This document shows, piece after piece, positions 1-8,614 of a stretch of 37,906 nt of DNA (position 1 is its first letter; each line of letters opens with the position of its first letter). The DNA lies in NCBI GenBank assembly GCA_015485385.1, contig WFTS01000041.1, positions 1-37,906 of the forward strand, in the 5' to 3' direction. This DNA is from Kordiimonadales bacterium. GTDB taxonomy: Bacteria > Pseudomonadota > Alphaproteobacteria > Sphingomonadales > Kordiimonadaceae. A model generated the notes under the pieces. That model had not been told where the DNA came from. It did not search any database and was given only the letters and a program-made list of their open reading frames with translations. A program made the translations under genes and the position numbers.

Positions 1-507
1 CTCACGGACGGGCTTGATGGGCTTGCGATTGTCCCTGTGATTATTGCGGCCAGTGCTTTTGGGTTGATTGCCTATTTGGTCGGCAGCACGGTTTATACAG
101 AGTATTTGGGTATTCCTTATGTGGCTGGTTCGGGTGAACTGGCAGTATTGTGCGGGGCGATGATCGGTGCAGGCATTGGCTTTTTGTGGTTCAATGCACC
201 ACCTGCGATGGTTTTTATGGGGGATACAGGGTCGTTAGCGCTTGGCGGTATGTTGGGAACTATCGCAGTGATCACCAAACATGAAATCGTATTGGGCATT
301 ATCGGCGGCCTTTTTTGGCTTGAAACCATTTCAGTTATCGTTCAGGTGATCTCTTTTAAATTAACAGGCAAGCGGGTGTTTCGGATGGCCCCTTTGCACC
401 ATCACTATGAAGAAAAAGGCTGGGCTGAGCCAACGATCGTGATTCGCTTCTGGATCATAGCGTTCGTGCTGGCGATTGTTGGCCTTGCAACATTGAAACT
501 TAGGTAA
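1..507 (+). CDS. mraY: Phospho-N-acetylmuramoyl-pentapeptide transferase, 5'-truncated
   Basis: This is the C-terminal part of MraY, the membrane enzyme that transfers phospho-MurNAc-pentapeptide from UDP to undecaprenyl phosphate to make lipid I. The frame is open from base 1, so the gene starts outside the window; the first residues read [12 protein letters not shown], the conserved MraY active-site loop. [10 protein letters not shown] and the histidine loop [12 protein letters not shown] follow, between hydrophobic membrane segments. About 168 residues are visible, roughly half of a normal MraY. It is the first visible gene of the dcw cluster, and murD begins 7 bases after its stop. Identity is certain; only the 5' end is missing. 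Confidence 0.97.
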   Translation, partial: LTDGLDGLAIVPVIIAASAFGLIAYLVGSTVYTEYLGIPYVAGSGELAVLCGAMIGAGIGFLWFNAPPAMVFMGDTGSLALGGMLGTIAVITKHEIVLGIIGGLFWLETISVIVQVISFKLTGKRVFRMAPLHHHYEEKGWAEPTIVIRFWIIAFVLAIVGLATLKLR

Positions 508-514
508 GCCATAG

Positions 515-1873
515 ATGATCACGGCGGGGGCATATAAAGGGAAAACAATTGGCGTGTTCGGGCTTGCTCGCACGGGCATTGCCGCTGTTCACGCACTTGC
601 GGCCTCGGGTGCTAAGGTTGCTGCTTGGGATGATAATGCTGAACGTCGTGCAGGTGTGGCAGAGCATACGGTTGACCTGTATACAGCTGACTTTGCCAAT
701 TTGGATGCCTTACTTTTGGCGCCGGGTGTGCCGTTAAAACACCCCAAGCCGCATGCACTTGTTACAAAAGCGAAAGGTGCAGAAACCCCGCTGATTAGCG
801 ATTTGGATATTTTTGAAGCCGCACGCACCGATATGCCAGCGCACAAAACTGTAGCAATTACTGGCACAAACGGAAAATCGACAACGACATCTTTGATTGG
901 TCATATGATCGAGGCCTGCGGCGGAAAGGCGGCCGTTGGCGGCAATATTGGTACAGGCGTTTTGTCCTTGGATATCTTAAAGGCCGGCGGTGTTTATGTG
1001 TTTGAACTCTCGTCTTTCCAACTGGATTTAACCCAAAATTACTGTGCGGATGTTGCTGTGCTTTTGAATGTTTCCCCTGATCATCTTGATCGACACGGAA
1101 CTTTTGACAAATATTTAGCAGCAAAAGAGCGCTTGTTTGATATGCAAAACCCGGACGGGGTTGCTGTGATTGGTGTGGATGATGCGTGCGGCCGGAAGAT
1201 TGCAGCTAAGCACAAAAGCCGAGCGGTGTGTATTTCCGCAGAAACAGAACTGGAGCGCGGTGTTTATGTGTCGGGTGGATTGCTTATTGATGCCATTAAC
1301 GGCGAGGCAACTCCGGTCGGAGATATTCGGGCTGCCAAGGCGCTACACGGCTGTCATAACGGCCAAAATGCAGCAGCGGCCTATGCTGTGGGGCGCAGTT
1401 TAGGGTATGCCTCGGTTGACATTTTTGATGCCCTGCTGAGCTTTCCTGGGTTAGAGCACCGTCAGGAAATCGTTGCAGTGATCGACGGTGTGCGCTTTGT
1501 CAATGATAGCAAGGCCACCAACAGCGATGCCGCCGCGCGTGCTCTTTCCTCGTTCGAGAATATCCACTGGATCGCAGGGGGGCGGGCGAAAGAAAACTCT
1601 TTCAGTCACCTCAGTGAAAAGCTGATGCCTGTGAAGGGCTGTTACTTCATTGGCGAAGCTGCGGGCCAATTGGCCGGAGATTTGATGCCGCCGCATCTGA
1701 CACTGCATGAAACTTTGGCACAAGCTTTTGCGGCAGCAGTGATGGCGGCATCCCCGGGGGATACTGTCTTATTGTCACCGGCTTGCACAGCGTTTGACCA
1801 ATTTGAGGATTTTGAAAAGCGAGGTCAGGCTTTCAAGGATATGGTCGCTGTTATTCGAGGAGCTGGTTCATGA
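515..1873 (+). CDS. murD: UDP-N-acetylmuramoyl-L-alanine--D-glutamate ligase
   Basis: MurD is the cytoplasmic Mur ligase that adds D-glutamate to UDP-MurNAc-L-Ala. The 452-residue length is normal. The ATP-binding P-loop GTNGKSTTT lies at about residues 117-125. The central-domain stretch LNVSPDHLDRHGT and the C-terminal FVNDSKATN motif are both present. The N-terminal part contains a Rossmann-like GVFGLARTG segment that binds the uridine nucleotide. The stop overlaps the ftsW start by four bases (ATGA at 1870-1873), consistent with translational coupling. Upstream, mraY ends 7 bases before the ATG, and no strong Shine-Dalgarno sequence is visible. Confidence 0.98.
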   Translation: MITAGAYKGKTIGVFGLARTGIAAVHALAASGAKVAAWDDNAERRAGVAEHTVDLYTADFANLDALLLAPGVPLKHPKPHALVTKAKGAETPLISDLDIFEAARTDMPAHKTVAITGTNGKSTTTSLIGHMIEACGGKAAVGGNIGTGVLSLDILKAGGVYVFELSSFQLDLTQNYCADVAVLLNVSPDHLDRHGTFDKYLAAKERLFDMQNPDGVAVIGVDDACGRKIAAKHKSRAVCISAETELERGVYVSGGLLIDAINGEATPVGDIRAAKALHGCHNGQNAAAAYAVGRSLGYASVDIFDALLSFPGLEHRQEIVAVIDGVRFVNDSKATNSDAAARALSSFENIHWIAGGRAKENSFSHLSEKLMPVKGCYFIGEAAGQLAGDLMPPHLTLHETLAQAFAAAVMAASPGDTVLLSPACTAFDQFEDFEKRGQAFKDMVAVIRGAGS

Positions 1874-3018
1874 TCAGCCTGTCTCGAAATGATAATAGCA
1901 TACTGTCGCGTTGGTGGTGGACCATTGACCGCTGGATGCTGGCTACGGTTATGGCTTTGTTTGTGCTGGGCCTTTGGCTTGCCATTACGGCGAGCCCTGC
2001 AGTGGCAGAGCGCCTACATCTTGATCCGATGCATTTTGTGAAACGGCAGGGTTTGTTTCTAGGCGTAAGTGTAACTGTGATGTTGGCGATTTCCATGATG
2101 TCAACTGTGACAGTGCGGCGAATGGCCGTTCTTGCATTCCCCGCTGCCCTTGCCTTATTGGTGATCACAGTGTTCTTTGGCCCTGAAATTAACGGAGCGA
2201 AGCGCTGGATTCCCATAGGAAGTTTCACGGTCCAGCCAAGCGAATTTCTGAAGCCTTTTTTCATAGTCACCAGCGCTTGGATATTATCAGCAAGCTTTGA
2301 CGGATCCAAAATCCCTGCAAAACGTATTTCGTTGGGACTATATGCGTTGATTGTGGCCTTGTTGGTATCCCAACCAGACTTTGGACAGACAGTCTTGATC
2401 AGCGGTGTATGGTTTGCTCAGATGGCTTTGGCAGGATTACCCGTTATTTGGATAGGATTAAGCGCAGGTATGGGCGTGGTCGGTGTTGGTTTTGCTTATG
2501 TGTTTCTACCTCATGTGGCCAGCCGGTTTGATAGATTTATCGATCCGCAAAGCGGTGATAATTATCAGGTAAACCAAGCCCTTGATGCGTTTCAATCTGG
2601 CGGCATCTTGGGTAAAGGCCCCGGTGAAGGTTTGGTCAAGCTTGATCTGCCGGATGCGCATACGGACTATATTTTCGCCGTGATCGGTGAAGAATTTGGC
2701 GCTGTTGCTGGTGTTATGCTTTTGATGTTATTTGCAGGCCTTGTTGTGCGCGGTCTGGCGCATCTCTTGGAAGAAGAAAACCCTTTCCGCCTGCTTGCTG
2801 TTGCGGGATTGATCATGCAATTCGGGTTTCAAGCCTTGATAAATATCGGCGTAAACTTGGCCTTGCTGCCTTCAAAAGGCATGACATTGCCATTTGTGTC
2901 TTATGGCGGGTCTTCTATGTTGGCACTTGCGATCGGTATGGGTATGGTGTTGGCTCTTACGCGGCGCAATCGCTTTATTAAGCCTCAGCGTGACCTGCTC
3001 GGCTGGAGGGCAACATAG
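1870..3018 (+). CDS. ftsW: Lipid II polymerase / division protein FtsW (SEDS family)
   Basis: FtsW is the SEDS-family polytopic membrane glycosyltransferase that polymerises lipid II at the septum together with the transpeptidase FtsI. The 382 residues contain about ten hydrophobic segments. SEDS signatures include RWIPIGSFTVQPSEFLKP, SQPDFGQTVLI, and near the C terminus GMTLPFVSYGGSSMLALA. A periplasmic loop carries YQVNQALDAFQSGG. It sits in the standard dcw position between murD and murG, overlapping murD by four bases. The murG start codon follows two bases after its stop, preceded by a GGAGGG ribosome site inside the ftsW end. RodA is excluded by the dcw location. Confidence 0.97.
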   Translation: MISLSRNDNSILSRWWWTIDRWMLATVMALFVLGLWLAITASPAVAERLHLDPMHFVKRQGLFLGVSVTVMLAISMMSTVTVRRMAVLAFPAALALLVITVFFGPEINGAKRWIPIGSFTVQPSEFLKPFFIVTSAWILSASFDGSKIPAKRISLGLYALIVALLVSQPDFGQTVLISGVWFAQMALAGLPVIWIGLSAGMGVVGVGFAYVFLPHVASRFDRFIDPQSGDNYQVNQALDAFQSGGILGKGPGEGLVKLDLPDAHTDYIFAVIGEEFGAVAGVMLLMLFAGLVVRGLAHLLEEENPFRLLAVAGLIMQFGFQALINIGVNLALLPSKGMTLPFVSYGGSSMLALAIGMGMVLALTRRNRFIKPQRDLLGWRAT

Positions 3019-3020
3019 CT

Positions 3021-4127
3021 ATGACATCGCCCTATATAATTTTGGCCGCGGGTGGTACGGGCGGGCATATGATGCCAGCCGAAGCCGTGGCAGATGTGCT
3101 GAAAGCTGAGGGCTGCGATGTCGCTTTGGTGACAGATACGCGCGGGGAAGAAATTAAAAATGTCATGCCCGATATTGAGCGCACAGTGTTGGCTGCAAGC
3201 AACCACATGAACAGCGGTCTTATTGCCAAGATTAAATCTTTTATCAGCATCATATATGGAACCGTCAAAGTATGGTGGATGTTTAAAAAACGCCGCCCTT
3301 CAGTGGTGGTGGGTTTTGGAGGCTATCCATCCCTGCCTGCTGTACTGGCCGCTCGCAATTTGGGTATCCCGTATGTCCTGCATGAACAAAACGCCGTCTT
3401 GGGCCGAGTAAACCGCTATGCTGCCAAGGGCGCGAAGGCTGTAGCGCTGAGCCAAGCGTGTACAGCGCGTGTACCCAAAGGCATCCACAGTGTTGTCACA
3501 GGCAATCCGGTGCGCAAGCAGATCGCAAAACTGAGTAATATTGCCTATGCGGTGCCAATGGGTTGGGGGGACATCCGAGTTTTTGTCCTTGGTGGCAGTC
3601 AGGGCGCCCGCATTTTGTCAGATGTTGTTCCCGCGGCCATAAGCCTTTTATCAGCAGAGTGTCGGCAACGATTAGATATGGTGCATCAAGCTCGGCCTGA
3701 AGATGTTGCTATGGTTATGAAAACATATGCTGAGGCCGAAGTGAAAGCCGATGTTCGGTCATATTTTGAAGATGTAAGCACGGTGCTGTTGCGCACGCAG
3801 TTGGTGATTTCTCGCGCTGGAGCTTCAACACTTTCAGAATTAACCGCGATGGGCCGCCCTGCTATTTTGGTGCCGCTTGCAATAGCTGCAGATGATCACC
3901 AAATGGCCAATGCTCGTATCATAGAAGAGGCAGGCGCAGGCCTAGTTATTGCCGAGGCTGATTTTACGGCTCCGGCGCTTGCGGCAAAGCTGGAAAGACT
4001 GTTTGACGATATGGGAGATCTGCGAAACTGGTCTGACGGGATGCGGACCATCGCGCGCCTTGATGCTGCCCAATTGCTTGCTCACACTATTCTTGGATTG
4101 TGTGATCTTAAAGGAGCAGAGACATGA
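3021..4127 (+). CDS. murG: Undecaprenyldiphospho-muramoylpentapeptide beta-N-acetylglucosaminyltransferase
   Basis: MurG transfers GlcNAc from UDP-GlcNAc to lipid I, giving lipid II on the cytoplasmic face of the inner membrane. The 368-residue GT-B fold protein begins with the glycine-rich acceptor loop [17 protein letters not shown]. It carries the second G-loop LGGSQGAR near the domain junction. The donor-binding stretch [18 protein letters not shown] is followed by [16 protein letters not shown]. The start is supported by GGAGGG at 3005-3010. Its stop overlaps murC (ATGA at 4124-4127). Confidence 0.98.
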   Translation: MTSPYIILAAGGTGGHMMPAEAVADVLKAEGCDVALVTDTRGEEIKNVMPDIERTVLAASNHMNSGLIAKIKSFISIIYGTVKVWWMFKKRRPSVVVGFGGYPSLPAVLAARNLGIPYVLHEQNAVLGRVNRYAAKGAKAVALSQACTARVPKGIHSVVTGNPVRKQIAKLSNIAYAVPMGWGDIRVFVLGGSQGARILSDVVPAAISLLSAECRQRLDMVHQARPEDVAMVMKTYAEAEVKADVRSYFEDVSTVLLRTQLVISRAGASTLSELTAMGRPAILVPLAIAADDHQMANARIIEEAGAGLVIAEADFTAPALAAKLERLFDDMGDLRNWSDGMRTIARLDAAQLLAHTILGLCDLKGAET

Positions 4128-5542
4128 AGGGTATTCCCTTTGATATAGGGACAGTTCATTTTGTCGGTATTGGCGGTATTGGCATGTCCGGTATTGCTGA
4201 GGTGATGCATAATCTTGGCTATAGTGTGCAGGGCTCGGATTTGAGTGAAAACGCCAATGTTGTTCGCCTTCGGGGCCTCGGTGTTGATGTCAGTATTGGG
4301 CAATGTGCAGAAAACCTAAAGGACGCCACGGTTGTGGTCGTGTCCACGGCTATTGGTGCTGATAACCCAGAGGTTATTCAGGCTCGTGCTAACAGTATCC
4401 CTGTTGTGCGGCGTGCAGAAATGTTGGCTGAATTAATGCGGCTTAAATGGTGTGTCTCGGTTGCGGGAACGCACGGCAAGACCACCACTACTTCAATGGT
4501 CGCCGCAGTGCTGGAAAAAGCAGGCATTGATCCAACCGTTATTAACGGCGGGATTATCAATAATTACGGAACCAATACCCGGCTTGGCGAAGGCGACTGG
4601 ATGGTTGTCGAAGCTGATGAAAGTGACGGAACCTTTGTAAAGCTACCCGCAACTATTGCAGTGGTGACCAACTTAGACGCTGAACATCTGGACTTTTACG
4701 GTACGTTTGAGGCTGAAAAAGAAGCCTTCCGCACGTTCCTTGAGCGTGTCCCATTTTACGGGACAGCGGTCTTGTGTGTGGATCATGCAGAAGTGCAGGC
4801 CTTGATCAGCCATATTCAGGGCAGAAAATTTGTCACCTACGGATTGTCAGCGCAGGCTGACGTGCGTGCAGTGGATATAACCATGAATGCCGGCAAAGTG
4901 ACTTTTAATGTTGATCTGCGGGACCGCGCGGGTGGTAGGCCACGGACGATTAACGGTATTTGTTTGCCGATGCCCGGCGATCATAATGTGCAAAATGCAC
5001 TAGCGGCAATCGCTGTGGGGCTTGAGATGCATGTTAGCGATGATGTGCTGCGTGAGGCCTTTGCAGGATTTGGTGGCGTGAAACGGCGCTTTACAAAAAC
5101 CGGTGAGGCTGCCGGTATCACGGTGATCGATGATTATGGGCATCATCCAGTGGAAATTTCCAGTGTCTTAAAGGCTGCTCGTCAATCCTTTAATGGACAA
5201 GTGATCGCTGTCGTACAGCCGCACCGCTATACTCGGCTTGAGAGCTTGTTTGAAGATTTTTGCACTTGTTTTAATGATGCAGATGCGGTTCTTGTCGCTC
5301 CGGTTTTTGAAGCAGGGGAAAGCCCCATTAAAGGGGCTGACCAACAAAGCTTGATCGAGGGCTTACGGCTGCATGGTCACCGGTTAGTTGATGCGGTCTC
5401 AGGGCCTGATGATTTGGCCGAAACTCTATTGAAATATGCTCGCGCGGGGGACACAATTGTGTGCTTGGGCGCAGGATCAATTACCAAATGGGCAAATGAT
5501 CTGCCCAGCGAAATAGCCTTAAAAACAGGAGGGCAGTCATGA
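4124..5542 (+). CDS. murC: UDP-N-acetylmuramate--L-alanine ligase
   Basis: MurC adds L-alanine to UDP-MurNAc, the first amino-acid step of peptidoglycan stem synthesis. The 472-residue length fits the family. The N-terminal nucleotide-binding motif [16 protein letters not shown] is at residues 11-26, and the ATP-binding P-loop GTHGKTTT is at about 115-122. Mur-ligase central motifs [12 protein letters not shown] and the C-terminal [10 protein letters not shown] stretch are present. AAAGGAGC at about 4109-4116 provides a good ribosome site. It overlaps both murG and murB by four bases, so it belongs to one tightly coupled operon. Confidence 0.98.
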   Translation: MKGIPFDIGTVHFVGIGGIGMSGIAEVMHNLGYSVQGSDLSENANVVRLRGLGVDVSIGQCAENLKDATVVVVSTAIGADNPEVIQARANSIPVVRRAEMLAELMRLKWCVSVAGTHGKTTTTSMVAAVLEKAGIDPTVINGGIINNYGTNTRLGEGDWMVVEADESDGTFVKLPATIAVVTNLDAEHLDFYGTFEAEKEAFRTFLERVPFYGTAVLCVDHAEVQALISHIQGRKFVTYGLSAQADVRAVDITMNAGKVTFNVDLRDRAGGRPRTINGICLPMPGDHNVQNALAAIAVGLEMHVSDDVLREAFAGFGGVKRRFTKTGEAAGITVIDDYGHHPVEISSVLKAARQSFNGQVIAVVQPHRYTRLESLFEDFCTCFNDADAVLVAPVFEAGESPIKGADQQSLIEGLRLHGHRLVDAVSGPDDLAETLLKYARAGDTIVCLGAGSITKWANDLPSEIALKTGGQS

Positions 5543-6483
5543 CATCCAGCGTGACCAAATCTTTTTTGGAGCAGATGCCACATGTGAAGGGCCGCATAAT
5601 TGAAGATGCCAGTTTGGCGCGGTTAAGTTGGTTTAGAACAGGTGGGCCTGCGGACATTCTATTTGAACCTGCAGACGAGGAAGATTTAAAAATTTTCTTA
5701 CGCCGTGTGCCGAGCAAAGTACCAGTTACTGTCATTGGGGTTGGATCGAACTTGTTGGTTCGTGATGGCGGCGTCGAAGGGGTGGTTATCCGCCTCGGAC
5801 GCGGGTTTGCGGCAACCAAGGTGCGCGGTAATGTTTTAAAAGCGGGGGCAGGCGCAATGGATGTGCATGTGGCCCGTGCGGCACAGCAAGCTGGCGTTAC
5901 GGGTCTTGAATTTCTTGTGGGGGTCCCGGGGACAATTGGCGGTGCGCTACGCATGAATGCAGGAGCATACGGCCAAGAAGTTAAAGATGTGCTGATCCAT
6001 GCGCATGCGATGGATCGCTACGGACATATTCACGAGCTTCGTGTGGAGGATTTTGGCTTTGGTTACCGAACTTGCACGATTGACCCTCGGATGATTTTTC
6101 TGAGTGCCTCTTTCCGTGTTTCCAACGGTGATCCAGAGGACATTCAGGCGCGTATGCACCAGATCACATGCACGCGCCAAGAAAGCCAGCCGATTGGAAC
6201 GCAAACCGGTGGCAGTACGTTTAAAAACCCGGACGGCGATAAAGCAGCATGGGAATTGATTGAGGAAGCAGGCTGCCGAGGGCTTCAGATCGGGCAAGCA
6301 CAAATCTCTGAAAAACATGCAAACTTTTTGATCAATCTAGGCGGTGCTACGGCGGCTGATATTGAAAAGCTGGGGGAAACTGTCCGCGAACGTGTGAAAG
6401 AAAATAGCGGCATTTCATTAGAATGGGAAATCCGCCGTATTGGTCGCTCTGCCGATCAAGACAGTGAGGAGCAGCCTCAGTGA
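5539..6483 (+). CDS. murB: UDP-N-acetylenolpyruvoylglucosamine reductase
   Basis: MurB is the FAD-dependent reductase that converts UDP-GlcNAc-enolpyruvate to UDP-MurNAc using NADPH. The 314-residue sequence contains the N-terminal [12 protein letters not shown] motif, the FAD-binding [14 protein letters not shown] stretch, the [18 protein letters not shown] segment, and [10 protein letters not shown] near the C terminus, which includes the catalytic serine region. Length and motifs suggest the type I/IIb form usual in alphaproteobacteria. It overlaps murC by four bases. Its TGA overlaps the GTG start of ftsQ, leaving no room for the ddl gene often found at this position. Confidence 0.97.
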   Translation: MTSSVTKSFLEQMPHVKGRIIEDASLARLSWFRTGGPADILFEPADEEDLKIFLRRVPSKVPVTVIGVGSNLLVRDGGVEGVVIRLGRGFAATKVRGNVLKAGAGAMDVHVARAAQQAGVTGLEFLVGVPGTIGGALRMNAGAYGQEVKDVLIHAHAMDRYGHIHELRVEDFGFGYRTCTIDPRMIFLSASFRVSNGDPEDIQARMHQITCTRQESQPIGTQTGGSTFKNPDGDKAAWELIEEAGCRGLQIGQAQISEKHANFLINLGGATAADIEKLGETVRERVKENSGISLEWEIRRIGRSADQDSEEQPQ

Positions 6484-7256
6484 TTGTTCTGCGCGAACAT
6501 TGGTTAACATTCTCTACGGCTGTGATGCTGCTCGTGGCGGCATTGTTCGCGACTATCGGAAAACCTGTGACCGCAGACTGGGTGCAAGAAGCCAGTCGGG
6601 ATGCGGGCTTTGTCCTTACAAATCTAACTATCAGTGGTGCCGAGCGCACATCGGAACGCGATATTCTTGCTCGGCTTGATATTGATACTGGTATGCCGCT
6701 CCTGGCTGTGGATCTCAAGAAATTACAAGCGCGGATCGAAGCATTGCCGTGGGTGCGCCGTGCCGCCATTACACGGATATTGCCGGGTGATCTGAATATT
6801 AAAATCGAAGAACGCGTTCCGTTTGCCTTGTGGCAGCGCGGAGGTAAATTGCGATTGATCGATACAGAGGGTGTCGTGATTACACGGCGTGGTTTAACTG
6901 CCTTTTCTGATCTGTTGATGATTGTCGGCGACGGTGGGCCAACTGAAGTTGGCCGATTATATGAAACCCTGAGGCTTGCCCCTGATTTGGCTGACCGTAT
7001 TAAGACGGTTGTTCGTGTGGGTATGCGCCGCTGGGATCTGCTTTTTGAAAATGGAATTCGGGTGAAGTTACCCGATGATAGCAAAGCGAGTTACACATCT
7101 GTAACAGCATGGAAAAAATTTGCCCAACTTGAGGCGAAACATGACTTGCTTGCACGAGAAGTCAGTGTCATTGATTTGCGGATGAACGACCGATTGATTA
7201 TGCGGGTCACCCCTGCAGGGCGGCGTAGAATGAATGGTAAGGAATGGGCTACTTAA
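6480..7256 (+). CDS. ftsQ: Cell division protein FtsQ
   Basis: FtsQ is the bitopic inner-membrane divisome protein that bridges FtsA/FtsK with FtsB-FtsL. The 258 residues have a short cytoplasmic N terminus, a hydrophobic anchor at about residues 12-26 and a POTRA domain beginning near FVLTNLTISGAERTS. ALPWVRRAAITRILPGDL and IKIEERVPFALW are typical FtsQ-type POTRA/beta-domain motifs. The GTG start at 6480 overlaps the murB stop, and GTGAGGAGC lies just upstream at about 6464-6472. The cytoplasmic N terminus of roughly 10 residues is shorter than in many alphaproteobacteria, so a longer start inside murB cannot be excluded. Confidence 0.93.
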   Translation: MIVLREHWLTFSTAVMLLVAALFATIGKPVTADWVQEASRDAGFVLTNLTISGAERTSERDILARLDIDTGMPLLAVDLKKLQARIEALPWVRRAAITRILPGDLNIKIEERVPFALWQRGGKLRLIDTEGVVITRRGLTAFSDLLMIVGDGGPTEVGRLYETLRLAPDLADRIKTVVRVGMRRWDLLFENGIRVKLPDDSKASYTSVTAWKKFAQLEAKHDLLAREVSVIDLRMNDRLIMRVTPAGRRRMNGKEWAT

Positions 7257-7282
7257 CCCAAAGTAACCGGAATGAATTTGTC

Positions 7283-8545
7283 ATGATGAACGCGCAGATA
7301 AATGGTCAAGAGGGAATGGTCGCAGCCTTAGATGTAGGCTCGTCCAAAGTTGCTTGCCTGATTGCGCAGGCCGGTAGTGGCGGTCAGATGCTGGTGAAAG
7401 GTGTTGGCAACCGTGCGGCTGGCGGCGGTGTGATGGCCGGAGCTGTTATTGATATGCAGTTGACCGAACAGGCAATTAGGGCATCGGTTGACCAAGCAGA
7501 GAAAATGGCAGGCACCACAATTAGTGATGTGGTTTTAAGTTTTTCTGGCGGTTCTCCTAAAAGCACGGTCATTGAAGTTGAAGTGGATATATCTGCCCAA
7601 GGCGTAGGTGAGGCTGAATTGACTGAAGCGTATCGGCTTGCCCGTGCGCAAATTGATGCTGAGGATGATGCATTATTGCACATGATCCCGGCGGCATACG
7701 GTGTTGACGGTAATTTTAGCAGCAAAGCCCCGATTGGGATGTACGGGAAAAGCTTGTCTGTGGCTCTGTTGGCCGTGACCATTGATGTCGGACCGCTCAG
7801 AAACCTAGAGACATGTGTGCGCCGCGCACACTTGAATGTGGGTTCAGTTGTTTTGGCTCCATATGCGTCTGGTCTGGCGTGTCTGGTTGACGATGAAGCT
7901 AAAATGGGGGCTGCCTGCATTGATTTGGGTGGAGGCACGACAGGTATTTCTATTTTTGCACAAGGCGCTTTGGTACATGCAGAAGTGTTGCCCTTTGGGG
8001 GTATGCATGTAACCGCAGAGGTGGCGCGCGGGCTTTTGACCCCATTTGAGCAAGCAGAGCGGCTGAAAACCTTCAACGGTGCCGCTGTGGTTGACCCTGC
8101 CGATGCCCGTGTGGAGATAGAGATCCAACAAGTTGGCGAAAGCGGGAGCGACCGCATGGTACGCATGCCGCGCAGCAAACTCACAGGGGTGATGCAGCGC
8201 GAGATGGAGCAGCTGTTTACGACTATTGGCGAAAAACTGGATGCATCTGGGTTTTCTGGCGTTGCGGGAAAACGGGTTGTGCTCACAGGCGGAGTGGCGC
8301 AGTGTGAGGCTGTGCGTGATTTAGCAAGCAAAATACTAGGCCGACAGGTCCGTATTGGGCGCCCCAAAGCGCTTGGGGGCCTGCCTGTTGCGGCGCAAGC
8401 GCCTAATTTTTCTGGCGCGGTAGGCTTGTTGACTTATGCCGCAAAAGAACCACAGCAAACCTTTGGTCTAAATAGAAAACAAGAGGCGGTCCTCACAGGA
8501 AGCCTATTTGGCCGTATAAGCCAGTGGGTGAAGGAAACTTTCTAA
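7283..8545 (+). CDS. ftsA: Cell division protein FtsA
   Basis: FtsA is the actin-like ATPase that tethers FtsZ filaments to the membrane. The phosphate-binding loop AALDVGSSKVACLIAQ is near the N terminus, the second phosphate motif ACIDLGGGTTGISIF is central, and an adenosine-motif stretch VVLTGGVAQCEAV lies near the C terminus. The last residues LFGRISQWVKETF form a likely amphipathic membrane-targeting helix. The start is uncertain. ATG 7283 has GGAA about 10 bases upstream and is preferred. ATG 7244 in the same frame would overlap ftsQ by 13 bases, but its AAGGA directly abuts the codon. The protein is 420 or 433 residues. Confidence 0.96.
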   Translation: MMNAQINGQEGMVAALDVGSSKVACLIAQAGSGGQMLVKGVGNRAAGGGVMAGAVIDMQLTEQAIRASVDQAEKMAGTTISDVVLSFSGGSPKSTVIEVEVDISAQGVGEAELTEAYRLARAQIDAEDDALLHMIPAAYGVDGNFSSKAPIGMYGKSLSVALLAVTIDVGPLRNLETCVRRAHLNVGSVVLAPYASGLACLVDDEAKMGAACIDLGGGTTGISIFAQGALVHAEVLPFGGMHVTAEVARGLLTPFEQAERLKTFNGAAVVDPADARVEIEIQQVGESGSDRMVRMPRSKLTGVMQREMEQLFTTIGEKLDASGFSGVAGKRVVLTGGVAQCEAVRDLASKILGRQVRIGRPKALGGLPVAAQAPNFSGAVGLLTYAAKEPQQTFGLNRKQEAVLTGSLFGRISQWVKETF

Positions 8546-8550
8546 TGGAC

Positions 8551-8586
8551 CCCTGCTGTATGCTGGCTTTAGCCGCCATAGCAGGG
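8551..8586 (+). promoter_or_regulatory. Hairpin in the ftsA-ftsZ spacer
   Basis: CCCTGCT at 8551-8557 pairs perfectly with AGCAGGG at 8580-8586. The intervening bases contain a second small stem, GGCT-TT-AGCC, at 8565-8574. No T-run follows, so it does not look like an intrinsic terminator. It lies 5 bases after the ftsA stop and 16 bases before the ftsZ Shine-Dalgarno sequence. A role in RNA processing or in setting FtsZ translation relative to FtsA is an inference. Confidence 0.5.
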
Positions 8587-8614
8587 TAGAAAAGATAAAA
8601 CGGAGGAAATGGAT

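Noticed and set aside
6347..7084. - strand open frame (245 codons) opposite murB/ftsQ
   Set aside because: It is Arg/Ser-rich with no recognisable motif and lies inside two certain genes.
7384..8367. Long - strand open frame (327 codons) opposite ftsA
   Set aside because: It is Ser/Thr/Pro-rich, has no family signature and mirrors the codon pattern of ftsA; an antisense shadow.
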